Origin: Sulfurimonas sp.
GTDB taxonomy: Bacteria; Campylobacterota; Campylobacteria; Campylobacterales; Sulfurimonadaceae
Direction of reading: 5' to 3'
NCBI RefSeq assembly: GCF_023229025.1
Contig: NZ_JALOAA010000007.1
Coordinates: 1-64,000, forward strand
DNA: 64,000 nucleotides
Below, one piece after another: positions 52,273-61,417 of this stretch. The translations under genes and the position numbers were made by a program. The notes beneath the pieces are model-generated. The model had not been told where the DNA came from. It made no database searches and saw only the letters and a list, made by a program, of their open reading frames with translations. Position 1 is the first letter of the stretch. Every line of letters begins with the position of its first letter.

Positions 52273-52710
52273 ATGAAGAGTGACAAGATAGAATCTAGTA
52301 GAGATTGGAACATTATCTTCTTAGCTTGGTTAGTTGCGACCATTTCAACTCTTGGAAGTCTATTTTTTAGTGAAGTAATGGAGTATCCGCCTTGTATTCT
52401 TTGCTGGTATCAAAGAATTTTAATGTATCCTCTTGTTATTATACTTCTTGTTGGATTATTTCCGCTTGATAAAAACATACTTAGGTACTCTGCACCTTTC
52501 GTTGTGATAGGGTGGCTAGCTGCACTTTATCATAATCTTTTACAGTATGAAATTATTTCAGAGGATATGACGCCATGTACTCAAGGGATACCATGCTCTA
52601 CTAAATATATAGATTTTTTCGGTTTTATATCAATACCGATGCTCTCATTTATCGCATTTTCTATTATATTAACTCTGTTATTTTTATTTCTTAAAAGGAA
52701 AAACTCATGA
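52273..52710 (+). CDS. dsbB: Disulfide bond formation protein DsbB
   Basis: 145 residues, four membrane helices. The first periplasmic loop has the quinone-linked pair PPCILCWYQR and the second loop has the pair TPCTQGIPC. It re-oxidises DsbA and passes electrons to quinone. It overlaps the DsbA-like gene by 4 bases, so the pair forms a complete oxidising system. Confidence 0.93.
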   Translation: MKSDKIESSRDWNIIFLAWLVATISTLGSLFFSEVMEYPPCILCWYQRILMYPLVIILLVGLFPLDKNILRYSAPFVVIGWLAALYHNLLQYEIISEDMTPCTQGIPCSTKYIDFFGFISIPMLSFIAFSIILTLLFLFLKRKNS

Positions 52711-53345
52711 ACAAACAAAAAGTCATACTGCTCTCAGTAGTCTCACTACTGATTTTATTCGCATTTGGAACTTTTGCATACAACAGCAGTAAATCGGATG
52801 AAGCTGCTTTAATTGCTAAAAAAAATGAAGAGAGATTCATTAGAGATTACTCAACAGTAGTTGGCAATAGCGATGCCAAAGTAACCATAGTGGAGTTTCT
52901 AGACCCTTCTTGTGAAACTTGTAGAGCCTTTTATCCACTTGTAAAAGATATAATGGCTAAGCATGAAGGTAAAATAAAACACGTTATTAGATATGCCCCT
53001 TTTCATCAAGATTCAGATTATGTAGTAAAACTTTTAGAAGCAACAAAAAAGCAGGGTAAATACATAGAGACGCTAGAAGCACTTTTTAGATATCAAAATC
53101 AATGGGTAGATCATCATGTTCCAAATAAACAGATGGTATGGAGACTTATGGCACATTTGGGCTTAAACATTGAGCAGCTTAAAGTAGATTTTGAAGACCC
53201 TAAGTTGGATGAACTAATTAAGCAAGAGTTGTCTGATGCAAAAGCATTAGGTGTTAAAAAAACACCTCAATTTTTTGTAAACGGCAAAATACTACAAGAG
53301 TTTGGGCATAAACAGCTCATAAAATTAGTAGAATCAGAACTTTAA
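52707..53345 (+). CDS. DsbA family thiol oxidoreductase, membrane-anchored
   Basis: 212 residues with an uncleaved-looking N-terminal helix (6-26). Thioredoxin fold with active site CETC (Cys69, Cys72) in EFLDPSCETCRAF and the cis-proline in KTPQFFVNGK. The FLDPxCxxC start is that of the DsbA/BdbD-like or DsbG group. Forms disulfides in secreted proteins with the adjacent DsbB. Confidence 0.9.
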   Translation: MNKQKVILLSVVSLLILFAFGTFAYNSSKSDEAALIAKKNEERFIRDYSTVVGNSDAKVTIVEFLDPSCETCRAFYPLVKDIMAKHEGKIKHVIRYAPFHQDSDYVVKLLEATKKQGKYIETLEALFRYQNQWVDHHVPNKQMVWRLMAHLGLNIEQLKVDFEDPKLDELIKQELSDAKALGVKKTPQFFVNGKILQEFGHKQLIKLVESEL

Positions 53346-53359
53346 AAAAAGGATTTTAG

Positions 53360-53968
53360 ATGAAATATATCTACACGCTATTTGCGATTTTTACTATTTT
53401 AGTTTTTACAGGATGCGATGAAAAACCTAAAGAAGAGCCTCCTCTTGTAAAGGAACATACAACAGTTGAGCAGTCATCATACACTATTGAAGATGTTAGT
53501 AGTGGAGCAAAGTATGTGCTAAAAAGAGAAGATGGCGGGTTCGTTGTAGAGGGACATGAGGATAAAGTTATTATGTTTGATATGTATGCTACTTATTGTC
53601 CGCCATGTCGAAAAGAAGCACCTCACTTAACAGCTTTGCAGACAAAATACTCGGATAAACTTTTAATCATAGCACTTAATACTTTTGAGGATGTAAGTGA
53701 CTTGTACATTGATGATAACTTCAGATATACATACGGCGCATTCTATTTTATAAGCAACTCAGCGCATAATAATATAATTATAAAAACTATTTTAAAAGAT
53801 ATAGAGTATGAGCCATCTATGCAAATCCCTTTTAAAGTTGTTCTAAAAAATGCAAAGTACCAGAAATTGACAGATATATATGGCGATAATCCAAATAATA
53901 ATTTCTATTTAGGTGCTATCAGCAGTAGTGTTATTGAGGAAGATCTCAAAAAGATTTTTCAACAATGA
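53360..53968 (+). CDS. TlpA-like thioredoxin-fold lipoprotein
   Basis: 202 residues with a lipobox VFTGCDE (Cys19). The thioredoxin domain has YATYCPPCRKEAPHL (Cys80, Cys83) and a long C-terminal half. A lipid-anchored periplasmic reductase is likely, which would balance the oxidising DsbA/DsbB pair 14 bases upstream. A second TlpA-like protein is encoded at 17061. The cis-proline is in MQIPFKVVLK. Confidence 0.87.
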   Translation: MKYIYTLFAIFTILVFTGCDEKPKEEPPLVKEHTTVEQSSYTIEDVSSGAKYVLKREDGGFVVEGHEDKVIMFDMYATYCPPCRKEAPHLTALQTKYSDKLLIIALNTFEDVSDLYIDDNFRYTYGAFYFISNSAHNNIIIKTILKDIEYEPSMQIPFKVVLKNAKYQKLTDIYGDNPNNNFYLGAISSSVIEEDLKKIFQQ

Positions 53969-53975
53969 CAAAATT

Positions 53976-54008
53976 AGACAAAAAGTAAAATTTTATTGCT
54001 TTTTGTCT
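53976..54008. terminator. Bidirectional terminator
   Basis: Perfect 10-base arms AGACAAAAAG and CTTTTTGTCT separated by 13 bases that include TAAAATTTTA. It follows the TlpA stop; the right arm covers the last codons of the convergent midA-like gene and is followed by TTTC. Confidence 0.7.
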
Positions 54009-54991
54009 TTTCTAAACTTAATCATCTTAAATCGTTCCCCTAGAAAGTTTGGCAATATTAATATTTTGGCTTTTTCTAGCTCCTGCTTATATATCTTCTC
54101 ATCCACGTTAGCTTTTAAAATCTCTAGAAGCTCCAAGATTCCCATCTCAACAAGTGCTACCATCTGAGGCTTAAGCTCTATAAACTCTACTCCTGCTTCT
54201 TCATAAGCATCTTTTACATGAGCAAAAGTAACATCATATGTAATATCAGACTTTGCGAACAGTTCATCTCTTTTTATTTTCTCATCGAAAAACGCAATTA
54301 CCTCATGTTTTGAATAAACTCTAAGTGAAAAATCAGGGCGGGCTTGCATCTCTCCATAGTCAAAGCTCATAAACTCAAACTTCTCACATGACAGAGCCAT
54401 CTCTTTTGCAAACTCTTCATACCCAAGAGCTATCTCGCCTCTATCTTTATGGTACTTATTAGCTTTGCTACTTACCCATTCATCATCCACATCAAACTCT
54501 ATATTGTGACTCTCTACTCTTGCTGATTTGCCTTTATAGTAAAGCTCACAAGGAAATGCGTCAAATATCTCATTTGCTATAAAAAAAGCGTTTTTACATT
54601 TTAGTTGGCTTAATGATTTATAGTGAGTAAGCTTTACAGCGTCACCAAACGACTCTTTAAAATAGTTTTTTTGAAACTCTTGAAGCGAATCGAATCTCTC
54701 TATAATGACAAAATTAAAACTCCCAAGAAGTTCAGGCTTTAACGTATATATGAACTCTATAACATCTGCTAAAAAATAACCGTGATGTGCACCGATTTCA
54801 CATATTGTCGCATCTTTAGCCAAAAAACCCTCATCAACTAAAGAGATAATATGCTTTGCTACTGTTCCGCCAAAAAACTTGCTCGTACTTACCGCTGTAT
54901 AAAAATCTCCGCTTTTACCTATATTTTTATATGTTGCATAGTAGCCCTCATCTGAGTAGAGCCACTCTCTCATGTAGTCGCTAAATTTCAT
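53993..54991 (-). CDS. MidA/NDUFAF7-type SAM-dependent methyltransferase
   Basis: 332 residues from ATG 54991 (MKFSDYMREWLYS); an in-frame ATG at 55006 is possible and neither has a clear ribosome site, suggesting coupling to the overlapping tolC-like gene. Family motifs: GDFYTAVSTSKFFGGTVA, ICEIGAHHGYFLADV and FIANEIFDAFPCEL. The mitochondrial homologue methylates an arginine of a complex I subunit; the bacterial target is not established. Confidence 0.83.
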   Translation of the reverse strand: MKFSDYMREWLYSDEGYYATYKNIGKSGDFYTAVSTSKFFGGTVAKHIISLVDEGFLAKDATICEIGAHHGYFLADVIEFIYTLKPELLGSFNFVIIERFDSLQEFQKNYFKESFGDAVKLTHYKSLSQLKCKNAFFIANEIFDAFPCELYYKGKSARVESHNIEFDVDDEWVSSKANKYHKDRGEIALGYEEFAKEMALSCEKFEFMSFDYGEMQARPDFSLRVYSKHEVIAFFDEKIKRDELFAKSDITYDVTFAHVKDAYEEAGVEFIELKPQMVALVEMGILELLEILKANVDEKIYKQELEKAKILILPNFLGERFKMIKFRKDKKQ

Positions 54992-56183
54992 CTCTGTACG
55001 TCTCATAAAGTGTTAATAGCTCTAGCTGTTTATCTATCTCATAAATCTCTACATCGCTCTTTTGAATTAGAACCGAGTTTTGTAAAAGTTCTGCATCATA
55101 CTTTGTTTTGTATCCTGCCTCGTAGAGATCTATAGTATCTGCTAAAAGCCTCTCGTAAATATCTCTATTTTGTACGCTTAACTGTTTTTTCTTCTCAAAA
55201 TTCTCTATATTTTGACTAACCTGCTCAAAAATAGCTATAAGCTCTCTTTTTTTATCCTCTAAAATAAGCTGTGACTTTAGGTAGTCGACTTTTGAGGACT
55301 CTATATCCCTAAAAGTATTTATATCAATAGGAAGCGTAGCCTTAAGTCCAAAATTGTAATAATCCTTCTCATCCGACCCAAACTGAAACTGAGTATCGCT
55401 TTTATCCCAATTATATCCGGCTACTAGATTAACTTTGGGGAGATACTTTGCCACAATAACATCTTTAGCATATCTATTTTTAACTATTTCACTCTCTGAC
55501 ATATAAAGAAGCATATTTTTTTCTAAAAACTCATCTTGAGTTAAATATTTTAACTTTGGAATAAATGCTTCTTCATAATTTAAATCGCTTATTGCATTAA
55601 ATTTTGAAATTAGTCTCTCCTTGCTTGTTTGCAGATCATAAAGTGCCTGAATTGCAATGTTTCTTTCAATTATTGCATTATCCAAAAAGCCGGAATCGAG
55701 CTGCCCGTTTAAATAATCCTCTTTTTTCTGTGCAAGATTAATCTCGGAATTCTCAATCACTAAACTCTGCTTATCAATCTTTAAACCTATCTGTTTAATC
55801 TGCATCAAAAGTGATACTGCATCTTTTATAAGTTTTCTTTTTGCAACATCAATCGAGTAATCCGAGTAGATTCTAGAAGCCTCTGCAAACTTAATTCCAT
55901 AGTAAATACCGCCACTTTGAAATATCGGCTGATCCATTCTGATAGAAGCGTTCTCTGTAGTCTGTTGCTCTGTATATGGGTTACTCTTTGAATAACTATA
56001 ATTTAGATTAAGCGGTGCAATCCAAGAGTCACGAAGTTTTGAGCTATCAGCTTCATTTTTTTCATAATCATATTTAAACTGCGCTTTTTTATTCTCAGAT
56101 ATAAAATCCCTAAGCTCTTCATCGGAAAAAAGTAATGAACTACAAAGAGCTAACAGCGCGATTGAGAGATTCAAAACCTTCAT
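54981..56183 (-). CDS. TolC-like outer-membrane efflux protein
   Basis: 400 residues, signal 1-20. Two long helical hairpins with LNLNYSYSKSNPYTEQQ, QPIFQSGGIYYGIK and GYNWDKSDTQFQFGSD are the beta-strand parts, and the rest is heptad-rich helix ending YEAGYKTKYDAELLQNSVL. It forms the outer-membrane channel of an efflux or type I secretion system. No adaptor or pump lies beside it (a HlyD-like protein is 4 kb away). The start ATG has AGAGGAAG upstream and lies 44 bases inside argD. Confidence 0.85.
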   Translation of the reverse strand: MKVLNLSIALLALCSSLLFSDEELRDFISENKKAQFKYDYEKNEADSSKLRDSWIAPLNLNYSYSKSNPYTEQQTTENASIRMDQPIFQSGGIYYGIKFAEASRIYSDYSIDVAKRKLIKDAVSLLMQIKQIGLKIDKQSLVIENSEINLAQKKEDYLNGQLDSGFLDNAIIERNIAIQALYDLQTSKERLISKFNAISDLNYEEAFIPKLKYLTQDEFLEKNMLLYMSESEIVKNRYAKDVIVAKYLPKVNLVAGYNWDKSDTQFQFGSDEKDYYNFGLKATLPIDINTFRDIESSKVDYLKSQLILEDKKRELIAIFEQVSQNIENFEKKKQLSVQNRDIYERLLADTIDLYEAGYKTKYDAELLQNSVLIQKSDVEIYEIDKQLELLTLYETYRDEI

Positions 56184-57321
56184 CTACTTCCTCTTTTGTA
56201 ATTGTTAAAGCCGGTAAAAGTCTAAGAGTATCGCGTCCGGCTTTTAATACTATAGCTCCCTCTTCTCTTGCATTTGAGACTATTTTATTAAGAGTATCAG
56301 CATCCCTTACACGCAATCCGCACATCATTCCGATACCTACTTTAGATGTAAAAATATCTTTATGAGCAGCATAAAATTTCTCTAACTCGCTATCAAAATA
56401 GTCAATACCTTTTTGAAGCTCTCTATTCTCATCCATCTCGCTTAAAATATCCATAACCTCACATGCAGCGGTTGTGCTTAAGAAGTTACCGCCAAATGTA
56501 GAGCCGTGATCTCCTGCACTAAAGAGCTCTTTTAGGGTTGTCATAACAACGCCGATAGGAACACCGCCGCCAAGACCTTTTGCCAAAGTTACAACATCAG
56601 GCTCTATCTCATAGTAGTTTGATGCTAAAAACTTTCCTGTTCTATAAACTCCGGTTTGCACCTCATCTATCATCAACAAAACACTCTTTGACTTTAAAAA
56701 TTTTGCAAGTTTTTGAACTGCAACTTTATCAAGAGGCTCAACTCCACCCTCTCCTTGAACAAGCTCTAACATAACCGCACATGTGTGATCATCGACCAAA
56801 CTCGCAACATGTTCTATATTGTCCGCATATACAAACCCGTCAGGGTAAGGTCCAAAATAGTTATGCATCTTCTCTTGACCGGTCGCTTTTACTGTTGTAA
56901 TAGTTCTACCGTGAAAAGAGTGCTGAAGGGTTATAACTTTATATCTTTTTATCTCTCCATCTCTCTCGCCAAATTTTCTAGCTATCTTTATAGCTCCCTC
57001 ATTCGCCTCTGCTCCGCTGTTTGCAAAGAAGCACTTCATATCATATCCGCTTGCCTCAACTATCTTCTTTGCTACACGAGCTTGTGGAGCGATGTAGTAA
57101 AGGTTTGACGTATGCGTTAAGTTAGAGAGCTGCTTGCAGATAGCATTATTTACTCTTTTGTTGGCATGCCCCACACTAACAACTGCTATGCCTGAAGCAA
57201 AATCTATATATTTTTTGCCCTCTGAATCAACCAATCTTGCATTATCGCCGCTTACAAACTCAACATCCGCTCTTGCATAAGTCGGCAAAACATACTTTTT
57301 ATCTAACTCTTTTATGTTCAT
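56140..57321 (-). CDS. argD: Acetylornithine aminotransferase
   Basis: 393-residue class III PLP aminotransferase: GSTFGGNFLSTTAA, the PLP lysine in TLAKGLGGGVPIGV, LMIDEVQTGVYRTG and CFFANSGAEANEGAIKIAR. Family role: N-acetylornithine formation in arginine synthesis, with possible side activity in the succinyl-DAP step. Its 3' end overlaps the tolC-like gene by 44 bases. Confidence 0.93.
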   Translation of the reverse strand: MNIKELDKKYVLPTYARADVEFVSGDNARLVDSEGKKYIDFASGIAVVSVGHANKRVNNAICKQLSNLTHTSNLYYIAPQARVAKKIVEASGYDMKCFFANSGAEANEGAIKIARKFGERDGEIKRYKVITLQHSFHGRTITTVKATGQEKMHNYFGPYPDGFVYADNIEHVASLVDDHTCAVMLELVQGEGGVEPLDKVAVQKLAKFLKSKSVLLMIDEVQTGVYRTGKFLASNYYEIEPDVVTLAKGLGGGVPIGVVMTTLKELFSAGDHGSTFGGNFLSTTAACEVMDILSEMDENRELQKGIDYFDSELEKFYAAHKDIFTSKVGIGMMCGLRVRDADTLNKIVSNAREEGAIVLKAGRDTLRLLPALTITKEEVDEGFESLNRAVSSL

Positions 57322-57429
57322 TTTTTACCTTTTTATATTCTAAAATACTTATATTTTCTTAATTTTATTTATAACTATATAATAACACAAATATATAAAC
57401 TCGGATGCCCCCAGTTAGCTAAATTTGAT

Positions 57430-57466
57430 TTCATATTCATTAACCAATAGTTTCATCTTCATTAAC
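57430..57466 (+). promoter_or_regulatory. Two 15-base direct repeats, candidate operator
   Basis: TTCATATTCATTAAC (57430-57444) and TTCATCTTCATTAAC (57452-57466), 14 of 15 bases identical and 22 bases apart, about two helical turns. They end 8 bases before the -10 TATAAT at 57475-57480 and so occupy the -35 region. Typical spacing for a response regulator that binds tandem sites. Confidence 0.5.
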
Positions 57467-57474
57467 TAAATAAG

Positions 57475-57480
57475 TATAAT
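57475..57480 (+). promoter_or_regulatory. -10 element (TATAAT) for the 57510 gene
   Basis: Consensus TATAAT 29 bases upstream of ATG 57510, preceded by the tandem repeats in place of a recognisable -35. Confidence 0.6.
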
Positions 57481-57509
57481 CTTTTGTTATAAAAATAAAA
57501 GGTTGTTAC

Positions 57510-58118
57510 ATGTTAAATAAATATATTAAAAAAAGCTTGGTGCCGCTGCTTGCAGTCACTTTAGCGAGTAATGCATTTGCTCACTGCGATACACTTGACG
57601 GACCTGTGATTATGGATGCAAAACTAGCCATTGAGAAAAAGGATATTACTCCAGTTTTAAAATGGGTCAAAGACTCCAATCATGAAAATGATATTACACA
57701 CGCATTTAATAGCGCTATGAAAGTTCGTGATAAAGATGCAGACGTGCAAAAGATTGCAGACAATTATTTTTTTGAGACACTCGTCAGAGTTCATCGTGCT
57801 GGAGAGGGTGCTCCATATACAGGTCTTAAACCAGCAGGCAATGTAGCACCAGTTATCACAGCAGCCGATAAAGCTCTTGAAACCGGCTCAGTCGATAAAC
57901 TTGCCAAAGAGATAGCTCATGCAGTTGAAGAGGCCATTAAAAAACGTTTCAAAGAAGCTAAAGAGCAAAAAGTTCATAAAGATAAGAGCGTAAAAGATGG
58001 TAGAGAGTATGTAGAATCTTATGTTCAATATGTTCATTTTGTTGAAGGCATCCACAATATGGTTGCCGGCAATGGCGGACATGATCACGGTCAAAGCAAA
58101 TCACACGATAAACATTAA
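57510..58118 (+). CDS. DUF6448-type periplasmic protein with His-rich tail
   Basis: 202 residues, signal peptide 1-24 (cleavage near NAFA-H). The mature protein is helical, starts with HCDTLDGPVI and contains RVHRAGEGAPYTGLKPAG and VQYVHFVEGIHNM, which I associate with the DUF6448 family. The tail GGHDHGQSKSHDKH is histidine-rich and likely binds metal. Function is not known. Own promoter with tandem repeats; closed by a hairpin. Confidence 0.78.
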   Translation: MLNKYIKKSLVPLLAVTLASNAFAHCDTLDGPVIMDAKLAIEKKDITPVLKWVKDSNHENDITHAFNSAMKVRDKDADVQKIADNYFFETLVRVHRAGEGAPYTGLKPAGNVAPVITAADKALETGSVDKLAKEIAHAVEEAIKKRFKEAKEQKVHKDKSVKDGREYVESYVQYVHFVEGIHNMVAGNGGHDHGQSKSHDKH

Positions 58119-58140
58119 GCCTCTTAAGGGGCTTAACGTT
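58111..58140. terminator. Hairpin between convergent genes
   Basis: Arms AACaTTAAGCC and GGCTTAAcGTT (one mismatch) around TCTTAAGG. It spans the stop of the DUF6448-type gene and ends just before the stop of the molybdopterin enzyme. Confidence 0.65.
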
Positions 58141-58145
58141 TATTA

Positions 58146-59891
58146 CTAAACTGTCACTCTTCTATTTATCTCCACTCTATTTTCTTGAAATATTGCACTC
58201 TTAGCATAGTGTGCATGTTTTGATGTTGTTAAATTATTAACGCCTCTTGTTCCGCTGTAAATTAAAAGACAATCCTCACGCAAATCATCATTATGCTTTA
58301 CTCTTAACTCTACACTTCCAGACACTGAGGATATTGTTACCGTCTCCCCCTCATTGTAACCTAAAGAGCTATGCATATAGACAGAGTCCTCTCTATCAAA
58401 CTGAGAGTTAAGGCTTGTCTGACTTTTGCAGGTAATTAGATGAAAACCGCTCTCTTGCTCTACCCTTGCATCCAACTCATCTAAAAATAAAAACTCACCG
58501 TCATCTGTGTCAAAGCCATCTCTGTAAGGGATATCTTCTCTATTTTCTACATACCAAGAGCCATCCATCTTCTGTACTGCAAAATTTTTAAAATATTTTA
58601 GATAAAACTCTTCACTCTCTATCATAATATCAAACTCTTTGCATAGATAAGAAGATAGCTCATACTCACTAATCCCCACATTGCTCTGTGCCACCTTAGG
58701 CATAAACGACATTACGTTGTGAGAGTATGAGGTTCTAACATCATCTTTATATAAAAAACTCTTAGCAGGTATTATTAAATCGGCAATCTCGCTTGTCTCA
58801 TTCTCATAAAGTCCAAAGTAGACAACATTCTCAACTCTTTTTATAGACTCTCTTACCCTAAGTGAGTTTGGCATCTGAGAAAGCGGATTGGCACCTTGAA
58901 TAAAAACTGTTTTAAAATCTGAAAACTCAGTATCGACCTTTGATACTTTTTTTGCTTTTTTATTAAAAGGAGAAGCTATGCCCTCTCTAGAGGAGCCAAG
59001 ATAACTTACACCGCAACCCTCCTTACCAAAAAGACCAAGCATTGCGGCAAATGCGTCTATTGCCCTCATGACATCAGCGCCGTTGCTATATTTTTGCACG
59101 CCGACTCCACAAACAATAGCAACTCTCCTATTTTTAACAAGTGCGAGTATCTCTCCAACCTGCCCCAAGGAAGCACCAATATGCTCTAAGACTGCCTTAA
59201 TTCTTATATTTTGTGTCAACTCATAGTAATCTTCGTACTCACTTGCATGTGCATCTAAAAAATCTACATCATACCCATGCTCTATGTATAAAAACCGACT
59301 TAGCATCATTGCCAAAAAGATATCAGTATGTGGTTTTAGCTGAATATGAAGGTTTGCATTTTTAGCTATCTTTGTCTTAATAGGGTCAATTACGACTACT
59401 TTTTTATCTTTGATAAGCGGTAGTAGATGAGTTGAAGTTATATGGGGATTTCTCCCCCAAAATATCACAACATCAGACTTTGCCACTTCATGCAACGGCA
59501 TGTTCTTGTTGCTGCCTCTACCCTCAATGATTCCGGCTTCTCCGGCGCCATCACAAAGCGAACCTTCTGTTAAAACCGCTCCATATGAAGCAAAAAAGTG
59601 ATCTGTAACCTCCTGCATAAGAGCAAAATTCCCACTTCCTCTATAGTGAAGAATTTCACTTGGACTTGAGGAGGCAACTATCTCTTTTAGTTTTAAAAGC
59701 GCCTCTTGGAGAGTAATCTCTTTGCCCTTATATCTTGGCGACTGAATAGTCTCATATTTTTTATAGTGATTTAGATTTTGACACAAAAAACCCTGAGTAT
59801 GACCGCTTTTTGCTCCTTTAATTTTCCCATCTTCATAAATTATTTCGCAAGCATCATAGCAATCAAGCGGGCATGCTGTCTTTTTACTCAT
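58146..59891 (-). CDS. Molybdopterin oxidoreductase, short single-subunit type
   Basis: 581 residues. The N-terminal 4Fe-4S motif is CPLDCYDAC with a fourth cysteine in GFLCQN (Cys7, 11, 15, 37). The probable metal ligand is Cys113 in GSLCDGAGEAG. Then FWGRNPHITS, VVIDPIKTKIA and the C-terminal cofactor-binding domain with HSSLGYNEGETVTI complete a bis-MGD enzyme of the DMSO reductase family. No twin-arginine signal, so it is cytoplasmic. Substrate unknown; it is shorter than nitrate or formate enzymes. It overlaps the HlyD-like gene by 8 bases, an unusual pairing. Confidence 0.82.
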   Translation of the reverse strand: MSKKTACPLDCYDACEIIYEDGKIKGAKSGHTQGFLCQNLNHYKKYETIQSPRYKGKEITLQEALLKLKEIVASSSPSEILHYRGSGNFALMQEVTDHFFASYGAVLTEGSLCDGAGEAGIIEGRGSNKNMPLHEVAKSDVVIFWGRNPHITSTHLLPLIKDKKVVVIDPIKTKIAKNANLHIQLKPHTDIFLAMMLSRFLYIEHGYDVDFLDAHASEYEDYYELTQNIRIKAVLEHIGASLGQVGEILALVKNRRVAIVCGVGVQKYSNGADVMRAIDAFAAMLGLFGKEGCGVSYLGSSREGIASPFNKKAKKVSKVDTEFSDFKTVFIQGANPLSQMPNSLRVRESIKRVENVVYFGLYENETSEIADLIIPAKSFLYKDDVRTSYSHNVMSFMPKVAQSNVGISEYELSSYLCKEFDIMIESEEFYLKYFKNFAVQKMDGSWYVENREDIPYRDGFDTDDGEFLFLDELDARVEQESGFHLITCKSQTSLNSQFDREDSVYMHSSLGYNEGETVTISSVSGSVELRVKHNDDLREDCLLIYSGTRGVNNLTTSKHAHYAKSAIFQENRVEINRRVTV

Positions 59892-60681
59892 CTCTTAGTT
59901 CCACTTTTACAAGCTTTGAGAAAAGTTTTGGCGACTCTATGACTATCTGAGCTAGATATTTTGATATATTTTTACCATCTGCAATATTTAAGAGTCTTGA
60001 AATTTTATATCCGCTCTTTTGCCCGTCAATATAAACGACCTTGCTTCTTGCATCTAAGACATCAGTATCATCCAGATATATGCTAAGAATCGCTTTAGAG
60101 GTATCTGCTATTTTAGCTAGCGGAGTAGCTACTCCCACAACTTGTTCCGGTTTTACAAGCATCTCATAAAGGACAAAACCCTCTGCAGTGAGCTTTTTGT
60201 CTCTTATGCTTCTTTGAAGTTGAACTTCTCTTAACTCTAAGTCCGCTATCTGTATCTTTAGATTTTGAATCTCTTTTCTTGTAGTTAGGTAGAGATTCTC
60301 ACTTGTAATGAGGTCGTAAAACTCCCTATCTTTCTCGACTGAGGATTTAAATTTTAGAGGCTCTATCTTTCTGTAGTTCTCTCTTTTTTTTACAAGCAAA
60401 TCTTCTAAGTTAACTAAAACTGCCTCATTTATCTCTAAAGAGTTTTTGGTATACATTAGTTTCTCTTTTGTAAGCCTAAGCTCTTTACTATCTACCTCTG
60501 AATCTATCTCTATATAGGCTTTAGATGTAAGCTTAGTACCTACAAGCGCCTTATCTGCACTTATAATCAAGCCAGAGACATTTGAAGAAACATCTCTTAT
60601 CTCATAGGGTTCAACTTTTGCATAATAGACTTTTGCATGAGATAGAGTAAGAAGTAAAGTAAGTACAACAATAACTCTCAT
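59884..60681 (-). CDS. HlyD/RND-type periplasmic adaptor protein
   Basis: 265 residues with a signal peptide (1-16). A lipoyl-like half (RDVSSNVSGLIISAD), a long coiled-coil hairpin (about 75-160) and the returning half (EGFVLYEMLVKPEQVVGVATPLAKIAD) then a beta-barrel part give the membrane-fusion-protein layout. No inner-membrane pump is adjacent. Its neighbours are a beta-barrel candidate upstream and a molybdoenzyme downstream. The TolC-like gene at 55-56 kb could be its partner, which is speculation. Confidence 0.8.
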   Translation of the reverse strand: MRVIVVLTLLLTLSHAKVYYAKVEPYEIRDVSSNVSGLIISADKALVGTKLTSKAYIEIDSEVDSKELRLTKEKLMYTKNSLEINEAVLVNLEDLLVKKRENYRKIEPLKFKSSVEKDREFYDLITSENLYLTTRKEIQNLKIQIADLELREVQLQRSIRDKKLTAEGFVLYEMLVKPEQVVGVATPLAKIADTSKAILSIYLDDTDVLDARSKVVYIDGQKSGYKISRLLNIADGKNISKYLAQIVIESPKLFSKLVKVELRDE

Positions 60682-60695
60682 TAAATTCCTTCCTT

Positions 60696-61295
60696 TTAAA
60701 AATTTTTCTCTAAGCTTAAAACATAGTAGTTAGAGCCACCGTGTCTAACATTGTTAATGAGACCAAAGATGCCTGAACGATGCTTTATAGCAACTCCAAG
60801 ATAGGTATCTTTGAGTGCATCATATTTAAAAAGTTTACCGATATCAAAATCCAAACTAAGGTCTAGATAGTTTAAAAAGTTTGAAGTGTTATCGTTATTC
60901 TCTTGTGTTTTTAGTTTTTCATAGTAAAGAACTTCACTTGTGTATGAAGCACCCTCTCCAAAGCCAACTCTAACTCTATTTTGCCAAAAATCAATATTGT
61001 AATAAACTTTTATATATATAGTTGCTTCATAGACATCACTCTGCATTGAAGCTTCATTAAAATGAGCCAAACCGCCCTTTAGGTAAAAATCAAGAGGCAG
61101 ATCAAAAGCCTCTTTTTTTAAAAGATATCCGGCATCTAAAGATGTGACTTTAAAGTCATGTTTGTGAGAGCGAATATCTAAAAGAAGTACCTCTCCTAAA
61201 TTACTTTTCGTAACTTTTCCATGAGTGACTCTCAGTGAGTAGTCATTATCGGCACTAAGACCTAAAGCTAAAAAAAGTAAAAGTAGGTATTTCAA
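60696..61295 (-). CDS. Outer-membrane beta-barrel protein candidate
   Basis: 199 residues from a TTG at 61295, which has an AAGGGTGG ribosome site 8 bases upstream; a GTG at 61307 lies on that site. Signal peptide 1-15 (LLLLFLALGLSA). The mature part has alternating beta strands and a terminal phenylalanine (SLEKNF), as outer-membrane barrels do. A KHRSGIFG segment near the end faintly recalls the His-Ser of PagL lipid A deacylases, not enough for a call. Same strand as the HlyD gene, 14 bases upstream of it. Confidence 0.6.
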   Translation of the reverse strand: MKYLLLLFLALGLSADNDYSLRVTHGKVTKSNLGEVLLLDIRSHKHDFKVTSLDAGYLLKKEAFDLPLDFYLKGGLAHFNEASMQSDVYEATIYIKVYYNIDFWQNRVRVGFGEGASYTSEVLYYEKLKTQENNDNTSNFLNYLDLSLDFDIGKLFKYDALKDTYLGVAIKHRSGIFGLINNVRHGGSNYYVLSLEKNF

Positions 61296-61417
61296 TATAT
61301 TGGCCACCCTTGATTTATTTAGCGCATTTTACCATCTTCACTATTAACATTCAAGCATAATTCATCATAATTTTGGTACTATTTCTAACTAAATAAAAGT
61401 ATATTTAAAGGCTTTGA

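Noticed and set aside
56140..56183. 44-base overlap of argD and the tolC-like gene as a possible error
   Set aside because: Both proteins have normal ends: the TolC signal peptide begins at an ATG with a good ribosome site, and ArgD has its usual C-terminus.
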